NCBI GenBank assembly: GCA_946480345.1
Contig: CAMLJR010000009.1
Coordinates: forward strand, 1 to 33,375
Direction of reading: 5' to 3'
DNA length: 33,375 nt
From: an uncultured Spongiibacteraceae bacterium
GTDB lineage: Bacteria > Pseudomonadota > Gammaproteobacteria > Pseudomonadales > CAMLJR01
The notes beneath the pieces are model-generated. The model had not been told where the DNA came from, made no database searches, and saw only the letters and a list, made by a program, of their open reading frames with translations. The position numbers and the translations under genes are program-made. Position 1 is the first letter of the stretch, and the number at the start of each line of letters is the position of its first letter. Positions 9,796-18,367 of the stretch are shown piece by piece.

Positions 9796-10473
9796 ATGTT
9801 AGAATCCGCTCCATTAAAAGCCGTGCTGTTCGACCTCGACGGTACACTGATCGACACCGCACCGGATTTTCACGCACTGATTGCGCAAATGCTGATCACG
9901 CATAATTGCCCGCCGATCAGCTATGAAGAATTTCGCCGCTGCGTATCCGATGGTGCGCGCGGCATGATCAAGACAGCATTTAAATGCGCCGAGGATGATC
10001 CACGTTTCGAATCATTGCGGCAGGAGTTGTTGGCGCTGTACACCGATCATATCGCCGATCACTCACAGCTGTTTCCCGGCATCGAGTCGCTGCTGAAACA
10101 CATCGAAAACGAAAACATGCAGTGGGGCATCGTCACCAATAAACCGTGCGCGTTCGCGGAACCGTTACTCACAGCATTGAATCTTGCCGAGCGATGCGCC
10201 GTGCTCGTGTGCCCCGATCATGTGCGCGATCGCAAACCCCATCCGGAAGCGCTGTATCTTGCGTGCGAGAAAATCGGTGCGGGCGTGAACGAAACAATTT
10301 ACGTCGGCGATCATCGCCGCGATATTGAATCGGCGCGCAATGCACAGATGCCATCGATTGCCTGCACCTATGGTTACGTGCACAGCGATGATCCCTGCGA
10401 AACGTGGGGCGCCGATTTCATCGTGCATCGCGCAGATCAGATTATTCCGATTTTGCAGAACTGGATTTATTGA
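9796..10473 (+). CDS. mupP: N-acetylmuramic acid 6-phosphate phosphatase (HAD family)
   Basis: A 225-residue HAD-IA phosphatase. Motif I is FDLDGT with the nucleophile D13 and the acid D15, motif II is the threonine in GIVTNKP, motif III is the lysine in DRKPHPE, and motif IV is VGDHRRD. Sequence alone would allow phosphoglycolate phosphatase (Gph). The position directly after ubiG and before yciK is that of MupP in Pseudomonas, which dephosphorylates MurNAc-6-phosphate in the cell-wall recycling route that bypasses new UDP-MurNAc synthesis. The partner genes amgK and murU are not in this window. Its TGA stop overlaps the yciK ATG by one base. Confidence 0.82.
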   Translation: MLESAPLKAVLFDLDGTLIDTAPDFHALIAQMLITHNCPPISYEEFRRCVSDGARGMIKTAFKCAEDDPRFESLRQELLALYTDHIADHSQLFPGIESLLKHIENENMQWGIVTNKPCAFAEPLLTALNLAERCAVLVCPDHVRDRKPHPEALYLACEKIGAGVNETIYVGDHRRDIESARNAQMPSIACTYGYVHSDDPCETWGADFIVHRADQIIPILQNWIY

Positions 10474-11252
10474 TGATTTCTCGAATTCCCGAGCACTACG
10501 CACCTGCCGCCGACTTGCTGCGCGATCGCATTATTCTCGTCACTGGTGCGGGCGACGGCATTGGCCGCGCAGCGGCGATCAGCTTCGCAAAGCATGGCGC
10601 CACAGTCATTCTGTTAGGTAAAACCATCGCCAAGCTCGAAGCGGTTTACGATGAAATTGAAAACACTGTAACGGCACATGGAGAGAAGTGTTCGCAGCCA
10701 GCAATTTATCCGCTGAAGCTAGGCGGCGCGACCATGCAAGATTACGAAACCATGCACGATGCGCTCGACAAGGAGTTCGGCCGACTCGATGGCTTACTGC
10801 ATAACGCAAGCATTCTCGGTCAACGCAAAAGCATTCTCGATACGAGTCCTTCCGATTGGAATGATGTGTTGAACGTCAATCTCACTTCGCAATTCATGTT
10901 GACGAAAGCACTAATACCACTGCTGCAGAAAAGCGACGACGCATCGCTGCTGCTCACATCCTCCGGTGTCGGTCGCAAAGGCCGCGCATTTTGGGGAGCC
11001 TACGCCGTTTCGAAATTCGGCACCGAAGCGCTTTCGCAAATCCTCGCCGACGAACTCGACACGACGTCGAATATTCGCGTGAATTGTATTAATCCTGGCG
11101 CGACGAATACCGCAATGCGCCGCATGGCCTACCCCGCTGAATTACCATCGGTAAATCCGCTACCGGAACAAATCATGGCGGCTTATTTGTATTTGATCGG
11201 CGAAGACAGCAAAGGAGTGACTGGGCAGAGTTTTGATGCCCAGACAAAATAA
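10473..11252 (+). CDS. yciK: YciK-family short-chain dehydrogenase/reductase
   Basis: A 259-residue oxidoreductase of the classical SDR family. The NAD(P)-binding motif TGAGDGIG is at 24-31, the NNAG-equivalent is HNAS in LLHNASILG, the catalytic serine is in LLTSSGVG and the YAVSK pair of tyrosine and lysine is near 165. The start at 10473 shares one base with the mupP stop. YciK has no firmly established substrate. It ends the four-gene plus-strand set and is followed within 25 bases by a terminator. Confidence 0.88.
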   Translation: MISRIPEHYAPAADLLRDRIILVTGAGDGIGRAAAISFAKHGATVILLGKTIAKLEAVYDEIENTVTAHGEKCSQPAIYPLKLGGATMQDYETMHDALDKEFGRLDGLLHNASILGQRKSILDTSPSDWNDVLNVNLTSQFMLTKALIPLLQKSDDASLLLTSSGVGRKGRAFWGAYAVSKFGTEALSQILADELDTTSNIRVNCINPGATNTAMRRMAYPAELPSVNPLPEQIMAAYLYLIGEDSKGVTGQSFDAQTK

Positions 11253-11273
11253 CTCCGTTGACGAGGTACAAAC

Positions 11274-11301
11274 AAAAAACCCGCATTTCTGCGGGTTTTT
11301 T
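11274..11301. terminator. Bidirectional intrinsic terminator
   Basis: ACCCGCA and TGCGGGT pair around a TTTC loop, with a run of six A before and six T after. It works in both directions: for yciK on the plus strand and for tRNA-Ala or gltX on the minus strand. Confidence 0.93.
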
Positions 11302-11330
11302 AACTTTCTTGGACGGTACTGCGTGTTAAA

Positions 11331-11406
<76 letters not shown>

Positions 11407-11424
11407 GAATTCGCGGAGGTGCGC

Positions 11425-11453
11425 ATCATAAAGAGCACCCCTCCGAGTGTCAA
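11425..11453 (-). promoter_or_regulatory. Near-consensus sigma-70 promoter for tRNA-Ala
   Basis: On the minus strand, TTGACA (11453-11448) and TATGAT (11430-11425) are separated by exactly 17 bases. The sequence after the -10 is GCGCACC, a GC-rich discriminator of the kind found at stringently controlled stable RNA promoters. The -35 begins 6 bases past the gltX stop codon. Confidence 0.85.
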
Positions 11454-11458
11454 CAACT

Positions 11459-12970
11459 CTACACGACGCCTTCATTTACCAGTGTCGCGCGCGACAACTC
11501 GGCGTATTCCTTCTCCAGCTCTTTCGTGCGCTTCTTGCTGATGCCCCCCAGCACATCTACGGCATGACGTAGCCGAGCGCGCGTCATATCCGGACCGATG
11601 ATCGCCATTGCGTCGATTACCGAGACAGAACTACGGCTTCCCGAAATTGCGACGAATAGCGGCCCCATGCACGCCTTGATTTTCAAATTCAGACCGCTCG
11701 CGATTTTACTCACCTCGTCGAAAATGCGGTCGCGCTGCCAGTCACTTAATGCTTCCAATCGCCATAGAACGAATTGCAGAATCTTCGCGATGGCATCTTT
11801 ATCGCTATCCTTGTCGAAGAAATCCGATTCCTGGATGGGCAATGCGCCAGAAACAAAAAAGCTGGCGAGCGGCGCGAAATCGCTCAACGTTTCGATGCGT
11901 GTTTGTGCGAGCGGTAAAATTTTCAGAAGATTTTCGCGATTGAATGCCCACGCATGCAGGCGATCGGCAAGCTGTTCCGGCGATAAATTTTCGCGAATCC
12001 AGGCGCCATTCAACCAGCGCAGTTTTTCCAGATCGAAAATTGGACCACCGAGACTCACTCGCTGAATATCGAACTCCTGCTGCATCTCTTCGAGCGTAAA
12101 TTTTTCGCGCTCGTCGGGCATCGACCAACCCATACGACCGAGATAGTTCAACAATGCTTCCGGCAAAAAACCCATCCGCTGGTAATACATAATACTGGTG
12201 GGATTTTTACGTTTGCTGAGTTTGCTCTTATCCGGATTGCGCAACAGCGGCAAATGACATAGCTGCGGCATCTGCCAACCGAAATACTCGTACAACAATT
12301 TGTGTTTCGGCGCGGAACTGATCCACTCCTCGCCACGAATAACGTGCGTGATCTCCATCAGATGATCGTCGACCACATTCGCGAGGTGATAGGTCGGCAT
12401 TCCATCCGCCTTCAACAACACCTGCATATCGACCTGCACCCATTCGATTTCGATGGGACCGCGCAATAAATCATTAACCGTGCATGTACCTTCGCGCGGC
12501 ACCTTCATGCGGATCACGTGCGAATCGTTGGCTTCGAGTCGTGCGGCAATTTGCTCTTGCGTCAAATGCAAGCAATGACCGTCGTAACCAACCGGTTGCT
12601 GATTAGCCATTTGCTCGGCGCGCAATTTATCGAGACGCTCGCTGCTACAAAAACAGCGAAATGCATGTCCTTTATCGAGTAATTGATCGCAATGTTCACG
12701 ATAAATATCGCCGCGCTCGCTTTGACGATACGGACCATGGGGGCCGCCGATATCCGGGCCCTCGTCCCAATCGAGACCAAGCCAGCGCAGCGAATCCAGA
12801 ATCGCCTTCTCGGACTCGGGAGTAGAACGCACGCGATCGGTATCCTCGATCCGCAAAATAAACTGACCGCCGTGGCTGCGTGCGAAACACAGATTGAACA
12901 GCGCGATATACGCGGTGCCGACATGTGGATCGCCGGTGGGTGATGGCGCAATGCGAGTGCGAACGGTCAT
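11459..12970 (-). CDS. gltX: Glutamyl-tRNA synthetase
   Basis: GltX charges tRNA-Glu with glutamate in the cytoplasm. From the ATG at 12970 it has 503 residues. The class I HIGH motif appears as HVGT in [14 protein letters not shown], and the KMSKS motif appears as [14 protein letters not shown] is the glutamate-binding segment. A zinc-site pattern is visible as CFC followed by YDGHC. An upstream extension to 13045 is open but has no conserved residues and runs through the promoter, whereas the ATG at 12970 has an AGGA site 6 bases ahead and the family N-terminus [12 protein letters not shown]. No other protein gene is co-transcribed. Confidence 0.97.
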   Translation of the reverse strand: MTVRTRIAPSPTGDPHVGTAYIALFNLCFARSHGGQFILRIEDTDRVRSTPESEKAILDSLRWLGLDWDEGPDIGGPHGPYRQSERGDIYREHCDQLLDKGHAFRCFCSSERLDKLRAEQMANQQPVGYDGHCLHLTQEQIAARLEANDSHVIRMKVPREGTCTVNDLLRGPIEIEWVQVDMQVLLKADGMPTYHLANVVDDHLMEITHVIRGEEWISSAPKHKLLYEYFGWQMPQLCHLPLLRNPDKSKLSKRKNPTSIMYYQRMGFLPEALLNYLGRMGWSMPDEREKFTLEEMQQEFDIQRVSLGGPIFDLEKLRWLNGAWIRENLSPEQLADRLHAWAFNRENLLKILPLAQTRIETLSDFAPLASFFVSGALPIQESDFFDKDSDKDAIAKILQFVLWRLEALSDWQRDRIFDEVSKIASGLNLKIKACMGPLFVAISGSRSSVSVIDAMAIIGPDMTRARLRHAVDVLGGISKKRTKELEKEYAELSRATLVNEGVV

Positions 12971-13003
12971 GGTGATCCTATCGTGAGCGCTGAGAGGCCG
13001 GCG

Positions 13004-13032
13004 ATTATACGGATTTAGAGCGATTTTCTCAC
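13004..13032 (-). promoter_or_regulatory. Promoter of gltX
   Basis: On the minus strand, a perfect TATAAT (13009-13004) lies 17 bases after GTGAGA (13032-13027), which matches TTGACA at four of six positions. The predicted start near 12997 leaves a leader of about 27 bases before the gltX ATG. Confidence 0.75.
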
Positions 13033-13399
13033 GCTGCACCACCATGCATAGTCGGCAAACGGCATATCACAACCGAATTTAAATCGTCGCGCGCGCTTTG
13101 ATCATTCTGATTCGACAGTGATCGTAGAACGGCTATCTCGCGCAATCCGCCACTATTTTTCATCGAACCCGGAGATAGCAACAAGCTGTTGTAACTGACT
13201 GGATCGGATGCCGACAAAATATCAGCTCAGTCTTGACGATGAAGTATTGCTACCGAGCTTAAAGTTCACTGCGAACAGTACACGGAGCACTGGACGAGAT
13301 GGCGAGTGAATTCGGATTGCTGAGTAATTATTTAGGGAGGACTTAAACATTGACGCGTAAATGCTAAAGCATCTACGCGCCGGACTACCAAGCTGTTAA
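13033..13399. other. Non-coding gap between gltX and the secreted FN3-like gene
   Basis: No convincing gene was found in these 367 bases. A 33-codon plus-strand reading frame (13208-13309) and a 62-codon minus-strand one (13029-13217) have no recognisable motif. An 8-base perfect inverted repeat, GCTATCTC at 13132-13139 and GAGATAGC at 13172-13179, and the hairpin at 13354-13379 are the only structures seen. The stretch could be a decayed gene or insertion site. Confidence 0.5.
13354..13379. repeat. Strong hairpin downstream of the FN3-like gene
   Basis: CGCGTA (13354-13359) pairs with TACGCG (13374-13379), then after one A-C mismatch ATGC pairs with GCAT around a TAAA loop: ten base pairs in 26 bases. 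It lies 20 bases past the stop of the minus-strand FN3-like gene and could end or stabilise that transcript, but no strong U-tract follows. Confidence 0.55.
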
Positions 13400-13843
13400 T
13401 TATCTTCCTAAGCGTGCAGTCACTACGGGAGATAACGTGCTTTTCAAACCTGCGGTATCGATTGCGGAAATAGCAAAGTAATATGTACCGGGGACAGCTG
13501 TGTTCATTACGGTGGAGATAGCGGTCGACTTGTTCACGTTAATGGTACCGGTACTTTTATCACTCTCGCGGGTCCAATAAACCTGATAGCCCTTCAACTC
13601 GCTTATCGGCAATGCTTTACCATTTGCGCGAGTCGTCGGAATAGTCCAACCGACTTTTGCTTTGTACGCTTTACACCAAGACGATCTGTTGTAGCGCAAT
13701 ACAGTGCTGCCGTCCGGACATTTGGTGCCAGTGCCGGAGTAACGCACGTAGGTTACGCCGTTGAGTACCAGGTCTGCGGATGCCTGCATGCTGAAAGCCG
13801 TTGCCAGACTTGCCAAAATTCCGAAGGTAATCGATTTGTACAT
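13400..13843 (-). CDS. Small secreted protein with a fibronectin type III-like domain
   Basis: From the ATG at 13843 the product has 147 residues. Residues 1-23 form a signal peptide (KSITFGILASLATAFSMQ, cut after ASA), so it is exported. Two cysteines, C42 and C57, could form a disulfide. From about 84 to 144 the strand pattern GYQVYW, then TYYFAISAIDTAG, then SPVVTARL fits the C-terminal half of an FN3 or related beta-sandwich domain; this is pattern recognition only. The reading frame is open up to 13927, but those residues lack character and a GAGA site precedes the chosen ATG. It stands alone in an AT-richer pocket between gltX and dusA. Function unknown; adhesion or binding would be a guess. 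Confidence 0.75.
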   Translation of the reverse strand: MYKSITFGILASLATAFSMQASADLVLNGVTYVRYSGTGTKCPDGSTVLRYNRSSWCKAYKAKVGWTIPTTRANGKALPISELKGYQVYWTRESDKSTGTINVNKSTAISTVMNTAVPGTYYFAISAIDTAGLKSTLSPVVTARLGR

Positions 13844-13971
13844 ATTAAATTCTCGCATGTAACAGTGAATAAAAATGGACGAATCCCTTTCCTCCGCGTC
13901 TTCTCCGGGGCGTGCCCGACAGCTCATCCATAGTGTGGAAGGCGACTGGAAAATGCGTTATAGGTAATGTC

Positions 13972-13993
13972 CACATATGTGATCTATTCAACA
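13972..13993. promoter_or_regulatory. Palindrome and possible CRP/Vfr-like site in the divergent promoter region
   Basis: CACATATGTG at 13972-13981 is a perfect 10-base palindrome. It overlaps TGTGA-N6-CAACA at 13978-13993, which matches eight of ten CRP core positions. It lies between the FN3-like gene and dusA. Its spacing to a candidate minus-strand -10 (TATAAC, 13962-13957) is not a standard activation position. Confidence 0.25.
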
Positions 13994-14046
13994 TAAATTT
14001 TTATACCTAATTATCTTCGAGAAAATTTGAATTTTTTAGTGAACTT

Positions 14047-15057
14047 ATGGAAAAAAAATTATCTCACCGCTTCTGTATTGCCCCGATGCTGGATTGGAGC
14101 GATAGGCATTGCCGATATTTTTGGCGTACGTTGAGCGATCGCGCGTTGTTATACACCGAAATGATTACCACCGGGGCATTGATGCGCGGTGATGCGTCAC
14201 GTTTTTTACGCTTCGACGAACGTGAACACCCCATCGCGCTACAACTTGGCGGCAGCAATCCAGCGGATTTAGCAGCGTGCGCAAAAATGGCGGAGACGCA
14301 TGGTTACGACGAAGTAAATTTAAATTGCGGATGTCCATCCGATCGAGTGCGCAACGGTGCATTCGGCGCATGCCTAATGGCGAAACCTCCATTAGTCGCC
14401 GACTGCATTAAAGCCATGCAGGATGCGTGTTCAATTCCCGTCACCATCAAACATCGGATCGGCATCGACGATATCGATAGTTACGAAGCAATGGCTCAAT
14501 TTATCGATGTGGTGGCAGCGACCGGTTGTAATGTTTTTATCGTGCATGCACGCAAAGCTTGGCTCAGTGGATTAAGCCCAAAAGAAAATCGCGAAATTCC
14601 ACCACTGCGATATCAAGATGTTTATCGAATCAAACAAGAATTTCCACATTTGACGATTGTTATCAACGGCGGCATTAATGATCTGAGCGCATGCCACGAA
14701 CATTTGCGTCACGTCGATGGCGTGATGCTCGGACGCAGCGCTTATCATCTCCCCTATCTATTGAGCGCTGTCGATCGCGAATTTTTTGATGCGAACGCAC
14801 CCATTAAAACGCGCGCGGACTCGATGGCGGAATTACTCCCCTATATCGAACGCGAATTAAGTGCAGGCAATACACTACATTCGATAACGCGTCATATTTT
14901 GGGGTTATATCAGGGCCTTCCCGGTGCGCGGCAATTCCGCCGTATTTTAAGTGAAAAAGCGCCTCGACCAGGCGCCGATTGCTCAGTGCTTTACGCTGCC
15001 CTGAACGAAATCGAGCGTCACTCCGCCACGCTATCGACGAATACTTTTTCCGGTTAA
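14047..15057 (+). CDS. dusA: tRNA-dihydrouridine synthase A
   Basis: DusA is an FMN enzyme that reduces uridines 20 and 20a in the D-loop of tRNA. The 336 residues are of family length. It starts with the FMN-binding segment [16 protein letters not shown], has the catalytic cysteine C96 in [11 protein letters not shown] and the NGAFGACLM segment typical of the DusA subgroup. The phosphate-binding GGI and GR residues are in INGGINDL and MLGRSAY. The ATG has only a weak ribosome site, in an AT-rich leader. It is 31 bases upstream of tal; the same pair is adjacent in Pseudomonas. Confidence 0.96.
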   Translation: MEKKLSHRFCIAPMLDWSDRHCRYFWRTLSDRALLYTEMITTGALMRGDASRFLRFDEREHPIALQLGGSNPADLAACAKMAETHGYDEVNLNCGCPSDRVRNGAFGACLMAKPPLVADCIKAMQDACSIPVTIKHRIGIDDIDSYEAMAQFIDVVAATGCNVFIVHARKAWLSGLSPKENREIPPLRYQDVYRIKQEFPHLTIVINGGINDLSACHEHLRHVDGVMLGRSAYHLPYLLSAVDREFFDANAPIKTRADSMAELLPYIERELSAGNTLHSITRHILGLYQGLPGARQFRRILSEKAPRPGADCSVLYAALNEIERHSATLSTNTFSG

Positions 15058-15088
15058 TATTTCTCGTCTCGCAATCGATGGAATACTC

Positions 15089-16039
15089 ATGAACAAGCTT
15101 GAACAACTCAAACAATTCACCGCCGTCGTTGCCGATACTGGCGATATTGATGCGATCCGTCGCTTTCATCCGCTCGACGCCACCACCAATCCCTCGTTAT
15201 TGCTGAAAGCTGCGACCTTGCCGGGCTACAGCAAATTGGTTGAAGAATCGCGCGCGTGGGCCAATCGCCAATCGGGCAGTAATGCACAGCAGTTGAGCGC
15301 CTGTGTCGACAAGCTCGCTGTTGCTATCGGCTGCGAAATTTTGCAGTCGATACCCGGCCGCATTTCAACCGAAGTCGATGCGCGATTATCGTTCGATACG
15401 CGTGCAACAATTGAAAAAGCTCGGCGCTTAATTGATCTTTACGAACAGGCAGGTGTTGGCCGCGAGCGAGTACTTATAAAAACCGCATCCACATGGGAAG
15501 GTATCCGCGCTGCGGAAATTTTGGAAAAAGAATCCATCAATTGCAATTTAACACTGCTGTTCAGCTTCTCGCAGGCAGCGGCATGTGCTGATGCCGGTAT
15601 TACTTTGATTTCGCCATTTGTCGGACGCATTCTCGACTGGTATTTGAAAGCAACAGGCAGGACACACTATGCGCCCGCTGAAGATCCTGGCGTTGTTTCC
15701 GTAACGCGTATCTTCAACTATTACAAACAGCATGGTTATAAAACGATTGTGATGGGCGCCAGCTTCCGCAACATCGGCGAGATCGAGCAGCTAGCTGGCT
15801 GCGACCGCCTGACGATCAGTCCGCAATTACTCGAAGAACTCGCTAACGATAACGGCCAATTGCAACGCAAGCTTGATCCCGCGAATACGGGAGCAGCAAT
15901 TCCGCTACAGCATGAAGATGAAGCGCGCTTTCGCTTTACGTTAAACGACGATGCCATGGCAACAGAAAAGCTAGCCGAGGGCATTCGTAAGTTTGCTGAA
16001 GATCAGATCACGCTTGAGCGTCAATTGAGCGGCCAATAA
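15089..16039 (+). CDS. tal: Transaldolase (TalB type)
   Basis: Transaldolase moves a dihydroxyacetone unit from sedoheptulose-7-phosphate to glyceraldehyde-3-phosphate in the non-oxidative pentose phosphate pathway. At 316 residues it is full length and closely follows the TalB pattern. The Schiff-base lysine is K131 in [11 protein letters not shown], the catalytic aspartate is D16 in VADTGD and the glutamate is E95 in [20 protein letters not shown] near residue 30 is the family signature. The stop codon shares one base with the ATG of the TerB-like gene, so the two are likely translated from one message. Confidence 0.97.
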   Translation: MNKLEQLKQFTAVVADTGDIDAIRRFHPLDATTNPSLLLKAATLPGYSKLVEESRAWANRQSGSNAQQLSACVDKLAVAIGCEILQSIPGRISTEVDARLSFDTRATIEKARRLIDLYEQAGVGRERVLIKTASTWEGIRAAEILEKESINCNLTLLFSFSQAAACADAGITLISPFVGRILDWYLKATGRTHYAPAEDPGVVSVTRIFNYYKQHGYKTIVMGASFRNIGEIEQLAGCDRLTISPQLLEELANDNGQLQRKLDPANTGAAIPLQHEDEARFRFTLNDDAMATEKLAEGIRKFAEDQITLERQLSGQ

Positions 16040-16488
16040 TGCTGGAGAAGTTTAAAAATCTATTTGCCGGCAATGACCGTCACCGTACAAAAAATCCGCG
16101 CAAGCTCGAACTTGCCGCCGCGGCGCTTATGATCGAATTATGCAAAGCCGATTTTAATCGCGATCCGCGCGAACAACAGGCGATGATCGGTGCGATTCGA
16201 AATACATTCGAGCTTGACGATGCCGCGTTGGCAGAAATAATTGACGAAGCGGAATCAGCTAACGCCTCATCAACATCGTTGTATGAGTTCACGAGTATCG
16301 TCAACGAACGTTGCAATGAAGAAGAAAAATATTTATTGGTATGTGGTTTATGGCGAGTCGCATTTGCCGACGGCAATATCGATAAATACGAGAGTCATTT
16401 AATCAGCAAGATTGCTGAATTGATTTATCTTCCACACGCCCTCTACATTAAGGCGAAACTGGAAATTGCCGCACGTAAAGGCGCTTAG
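16039..16488 (+). CDS. TerB-like protein
   Basis: A 149-residue all-helical protein that looks like the TerB (tellurite-resistance B) fold. Acidic pairs where TerB proteins hold metal are visible in KADFNRDPREQQ at about 37-48 and in VAFADGNIDKYE at about 112-123. The start overlaps the tal stop as TAATG. Despite the family name, single TerB-like proteins beside housekeeping genes are not evidence of tellurite resistance; their role is not known. The TAG stop overlaps the stop of the convergent STAS gene by three bases, so there is no space for a terminator. Confidence 0.72.
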   Translation: MLEKFKNLFAGNDRHRTKNPRKLELAAAALMIELCKADFNRDPREQQAMIGAIRNTFELDDAALAEIIDEAESANASSTSLYEFTSIVNERCNEEEKYLLVCGLWRVAFADGNIDKYESHLISKIAELIYLPHALYIKAKLEIAARKGA

Positions 16489-16970
16489 CGAGTAGATTCA
16501 AGCGCGCAAACCAGCTCTTGAAATTGGGCGCGGTTACTATCGCTCATCCCCATCAATACTCGGTGGGCCTCAAGTACGCGATCACGCACTCCGCTTTCGC
16601 TTTCGGACACAATCGGAAGCTCGCCCAGATCAGCCTCGGTGTGCGGCACGTCCTGACGAATATCGAAAACACGATCGAAACCCATCGACTGCAAAATTCG
16701 CGTGATATTGGGATTGGTAGAAAGCACAACGGGGGTTAGATGATGTTTGCGCTTGGCAGTCAGCGCGAGTTTGGCCAGCTGCCCCAACGTTGTACTGTCG
16801 ATATTTTCCGCTCGACATAAATCGATAATCACACTGGCGAAATCGGGTGAAGTGAACATGCGCTCGAAATAATCGTCCAGCGCAGTACAGAACGTCAGAC
16901 GCACATCGCCAATCAGTTTGATTACAAAGGCGCCGCCCTCGTGGGCGACAAGAATCTTGCCAGACTGCAT
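16485..16970 (-). CDS. STAS-domain anti-sigma factor antagonist
   Basis: A 161-residue protein whose first 105 residues form a STAS domain of the SpoIIAA/RsbV type. The phosphorylatable serine is probably S59 in ENIDSTTLGQLA. A C-terminal extension of about 50 polar residues goes beyond a minimal STAS domain. It starts 4 bases after the response regulator-phosphatase gene. In such pairs the phosphatase removes phosphate from the STAS serine so that it can bind a kinase/anti-sigma protein. An equivalent gene is next to RssB in Pseudomonas. The ATG at 16970 is preferred over the frame opening at 17057, which lies wholly within the upstream gene. Confidence 0.88.
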   Translation of the reverse strand: MQSGKILVAHEGGAFVIKLIGDVRLTFCTALDDYFERMFTSPDFASVIIDLCRAENIDSTTLGQLAKLALTAKRKHHLTPVVLSTNPNITRILQSMGFDRVFDIRQDVPHTEADLGELPIVSESESGVRDRVLEAHRVLMGMSDSNRAQFQELVCALESTR

Positions 16971-16974
16971 TAGC

Positions 16975-18153
16975 TCAACCCTTGGAAACCAGTAATACCG
17001 CGATGTCGTCGGGCGCATCCTGCACACTCTGTAATTGAAGTGTGTCGACCACGCCATCCATCGATTCGTAACCGGCGGCGAGCTTGCTCAACAGCAGCTG
17101 CTCTTTCGCCAGGAGACCATCCGCGGCAATTGTTTCCAGAATACCGTCCGAAAACAGGGTAAGCGCGAAACGGGACGGTAATTCGATTCGCTCTTCGGCG
17201 TATTCGGCATCCTCGAATAAGCCCACAGGAGGATTGTCGCCTGTCAGATAACGGCAACCCTCCGCCGACCAGAGTATAGGCGCGGGCAGATGCCCGGCAA
17301 CGCTATACAGCAGCGTATTAGTACGTATATCCAGCGCAGCCACACAGGCTGTGACGTGCTTTCCCACTTCGGTCGCAAGCAATTCGCGATTGGCTTGAGC
17401 CAGCATCGCGGCCGGCGACAAAATGGTTTGATCGAGCCAATGGCCGAAATCGCTGCGCTTGCGCGCAAACAGATTTTTCATCAGCACGGTCAAAAACGCC
17501 GATGAAGCGCCATGACCAGAAACATCGGCGATAAAAAACACGACGTGACGATCGCCCACCGTAAAGTAATCGACGAAATCTCCGCTGAGAAACAGCGACG
17601 GAAATATTCGGTGACTCAGATGGTAATCGCCGATCGAAAGCGGACGCGCTGGCAGCATTTTCATCTGCACATGGCGGCCGGCTTGCTGGTCTTGCTGCAG
17701 CACGCTCAGGCTCTGCCGCAGTTCGCGATTGGCTTCTTCCAGCTTTTGACGGTAACGGGTGTTCTCGCGCTGTAGACGATTCTGCTCAAGGCAGCGCGAA
17801 ATCGAATGCTTGAGTACTTCGAGGTCGGTAATGGGCTTGATCAGATAATCGCTGGCGCCATACCGCAACGCTTCCACCACATCGGTCATAACGCCGGAAC
17901 CGGAAACGACGATAACCGGCACATCCGATGGATCGCGGCTCAAAGCCTTGAGGACATGCAAGCCATCGACGGCTGGCATTTTTAGATCGAGAAGAACAAC
18001 GTCGGGAGTGTTCTTACGAAATAACGCCAACCCTTCGCTGCCGTCTCGGGCCTGATCGACGATGTACCCGAGCTCTTGCAGATACATTACGATGCTATCG
18101 CGAACCGCAATGTCATCGTCGATCACCAGCAGGCGATGACGCTCACGATCCAT
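16975..18153 (-). CDS. rssB: Response regulator with PP2C/SpoIIE phosphatase output domain (RssB/RsbU-like)
   Basis: 392 residues in three parts. A receiver domain spans 1-120 with phosphoacceptor D56 in VVLLDLKMP, acidic D12-D14 and conserved K106. A coiled coil follows at about 122-160. A PPM/SpoIIE-type serine phosphatase domain covers 165-392 with metal aspartates in GD at 191-192, ADVSGHG at 209-215, SDGILE at 335-340 and DD at 382-383. Unlike HsbR-type relatives there is no histidine-kinase-like ATPase domain. The likely job is signal-controlled dephosphorylation of the STAS protein encoded next. The order dusA-tal-STAS-regulator-PilZ-mlaA resembles the Pseudomonas rssB locus; involvement in RpoS control is inference. 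AAAGG lies about 8 bases before the ATG. Confidence 0.88.
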   Translation of the reverse strand: MDRERHRLLVIDDDIAVRDSIVMYLQELGYIVDQARDGSEGLALFRKNTPDVVLLDLKMPAVDGLHVLKALSRDPSDVPVIVVSGSGVMTDVVEALRYGASDYLIKPITDLEVLKHSISRCLEQNRLQRENTRYRQKLEEANRELRQSLSVLQQDQQAGRHVQMKMLPARPLSIGDYHLSHRIFPSLFLSGDFVDYFTVGDRHVVFFIADVSGHGASSAFLTVLMKNLFARKRSDFGHWLDQTILSPAAMLAQANRELLATEVGKHVTACVAALDIRTNTLLYSVAGHLPAPILWSAEGCRYLTGDNPPVGLFEDAEYAEERIELPSRFALTLFSDGILETIAADGLLAKEQLLLSKLAAGYESMDGVVDTLQLQSVQDAPDDIAVLLVSKG

Positions 18154-18367
18154 GATTTTGACCTTTCAACAGCACCTGCAACATGGGTGGGTTGAGTACC
18201 TATTAATCGAGGCGGCAACGTTAAACCCTTGCTCCGGCAGTTGCAAGAGGTTGAGTCCTGGCGCATTAGTGGCTTCAGGATGTGATAACTGTCACTGGTA
18301 GAGGTCGAACACGACGGCTATTCTTAGCCGACAAAGCCCGATAACAATATCGCCGGAGGAGCCTGCA
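18154..18367. promoter_or_regulatory. Divergent regulatory region between the response regulator and PilZ genes
   Basis: This 214-base gap must hold promoters in both directions. On the plus strand TATTCT near 18318 is a possible -10 for the PilZ gene but lacks a good -35. On the minus strand TTGCAA and TAACGT are 17 bases apart but match poorly. A CTTGC/GCAAG inverted repeat lies near 18230. No confident operator was found. Confidence 0.4.

Noticed and set aside
13029..13217. 62-codon minus-strand reading frame upstream of gltX
   Set aside because: It overlaps the gltX promoter and has no family-like features.
13208..13309. 33-codon plus-strand reading frame in the gltX-FN3 gap
   Set aside because: No ribosome site, no recognisable motif and too short to separate from chance.
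13844..13930. Possible c-di-GMP (GEMM) riboswitch in the leader of the FN3-like gene
   Set aside because: GC-rich hairpins occur there, but the conserved core of the GEMM class is not present.
16039..16488. Tellurite-resistance system
   Set aside because: Only a single TerB-like protein is present; none of the other ter genes is nearby.
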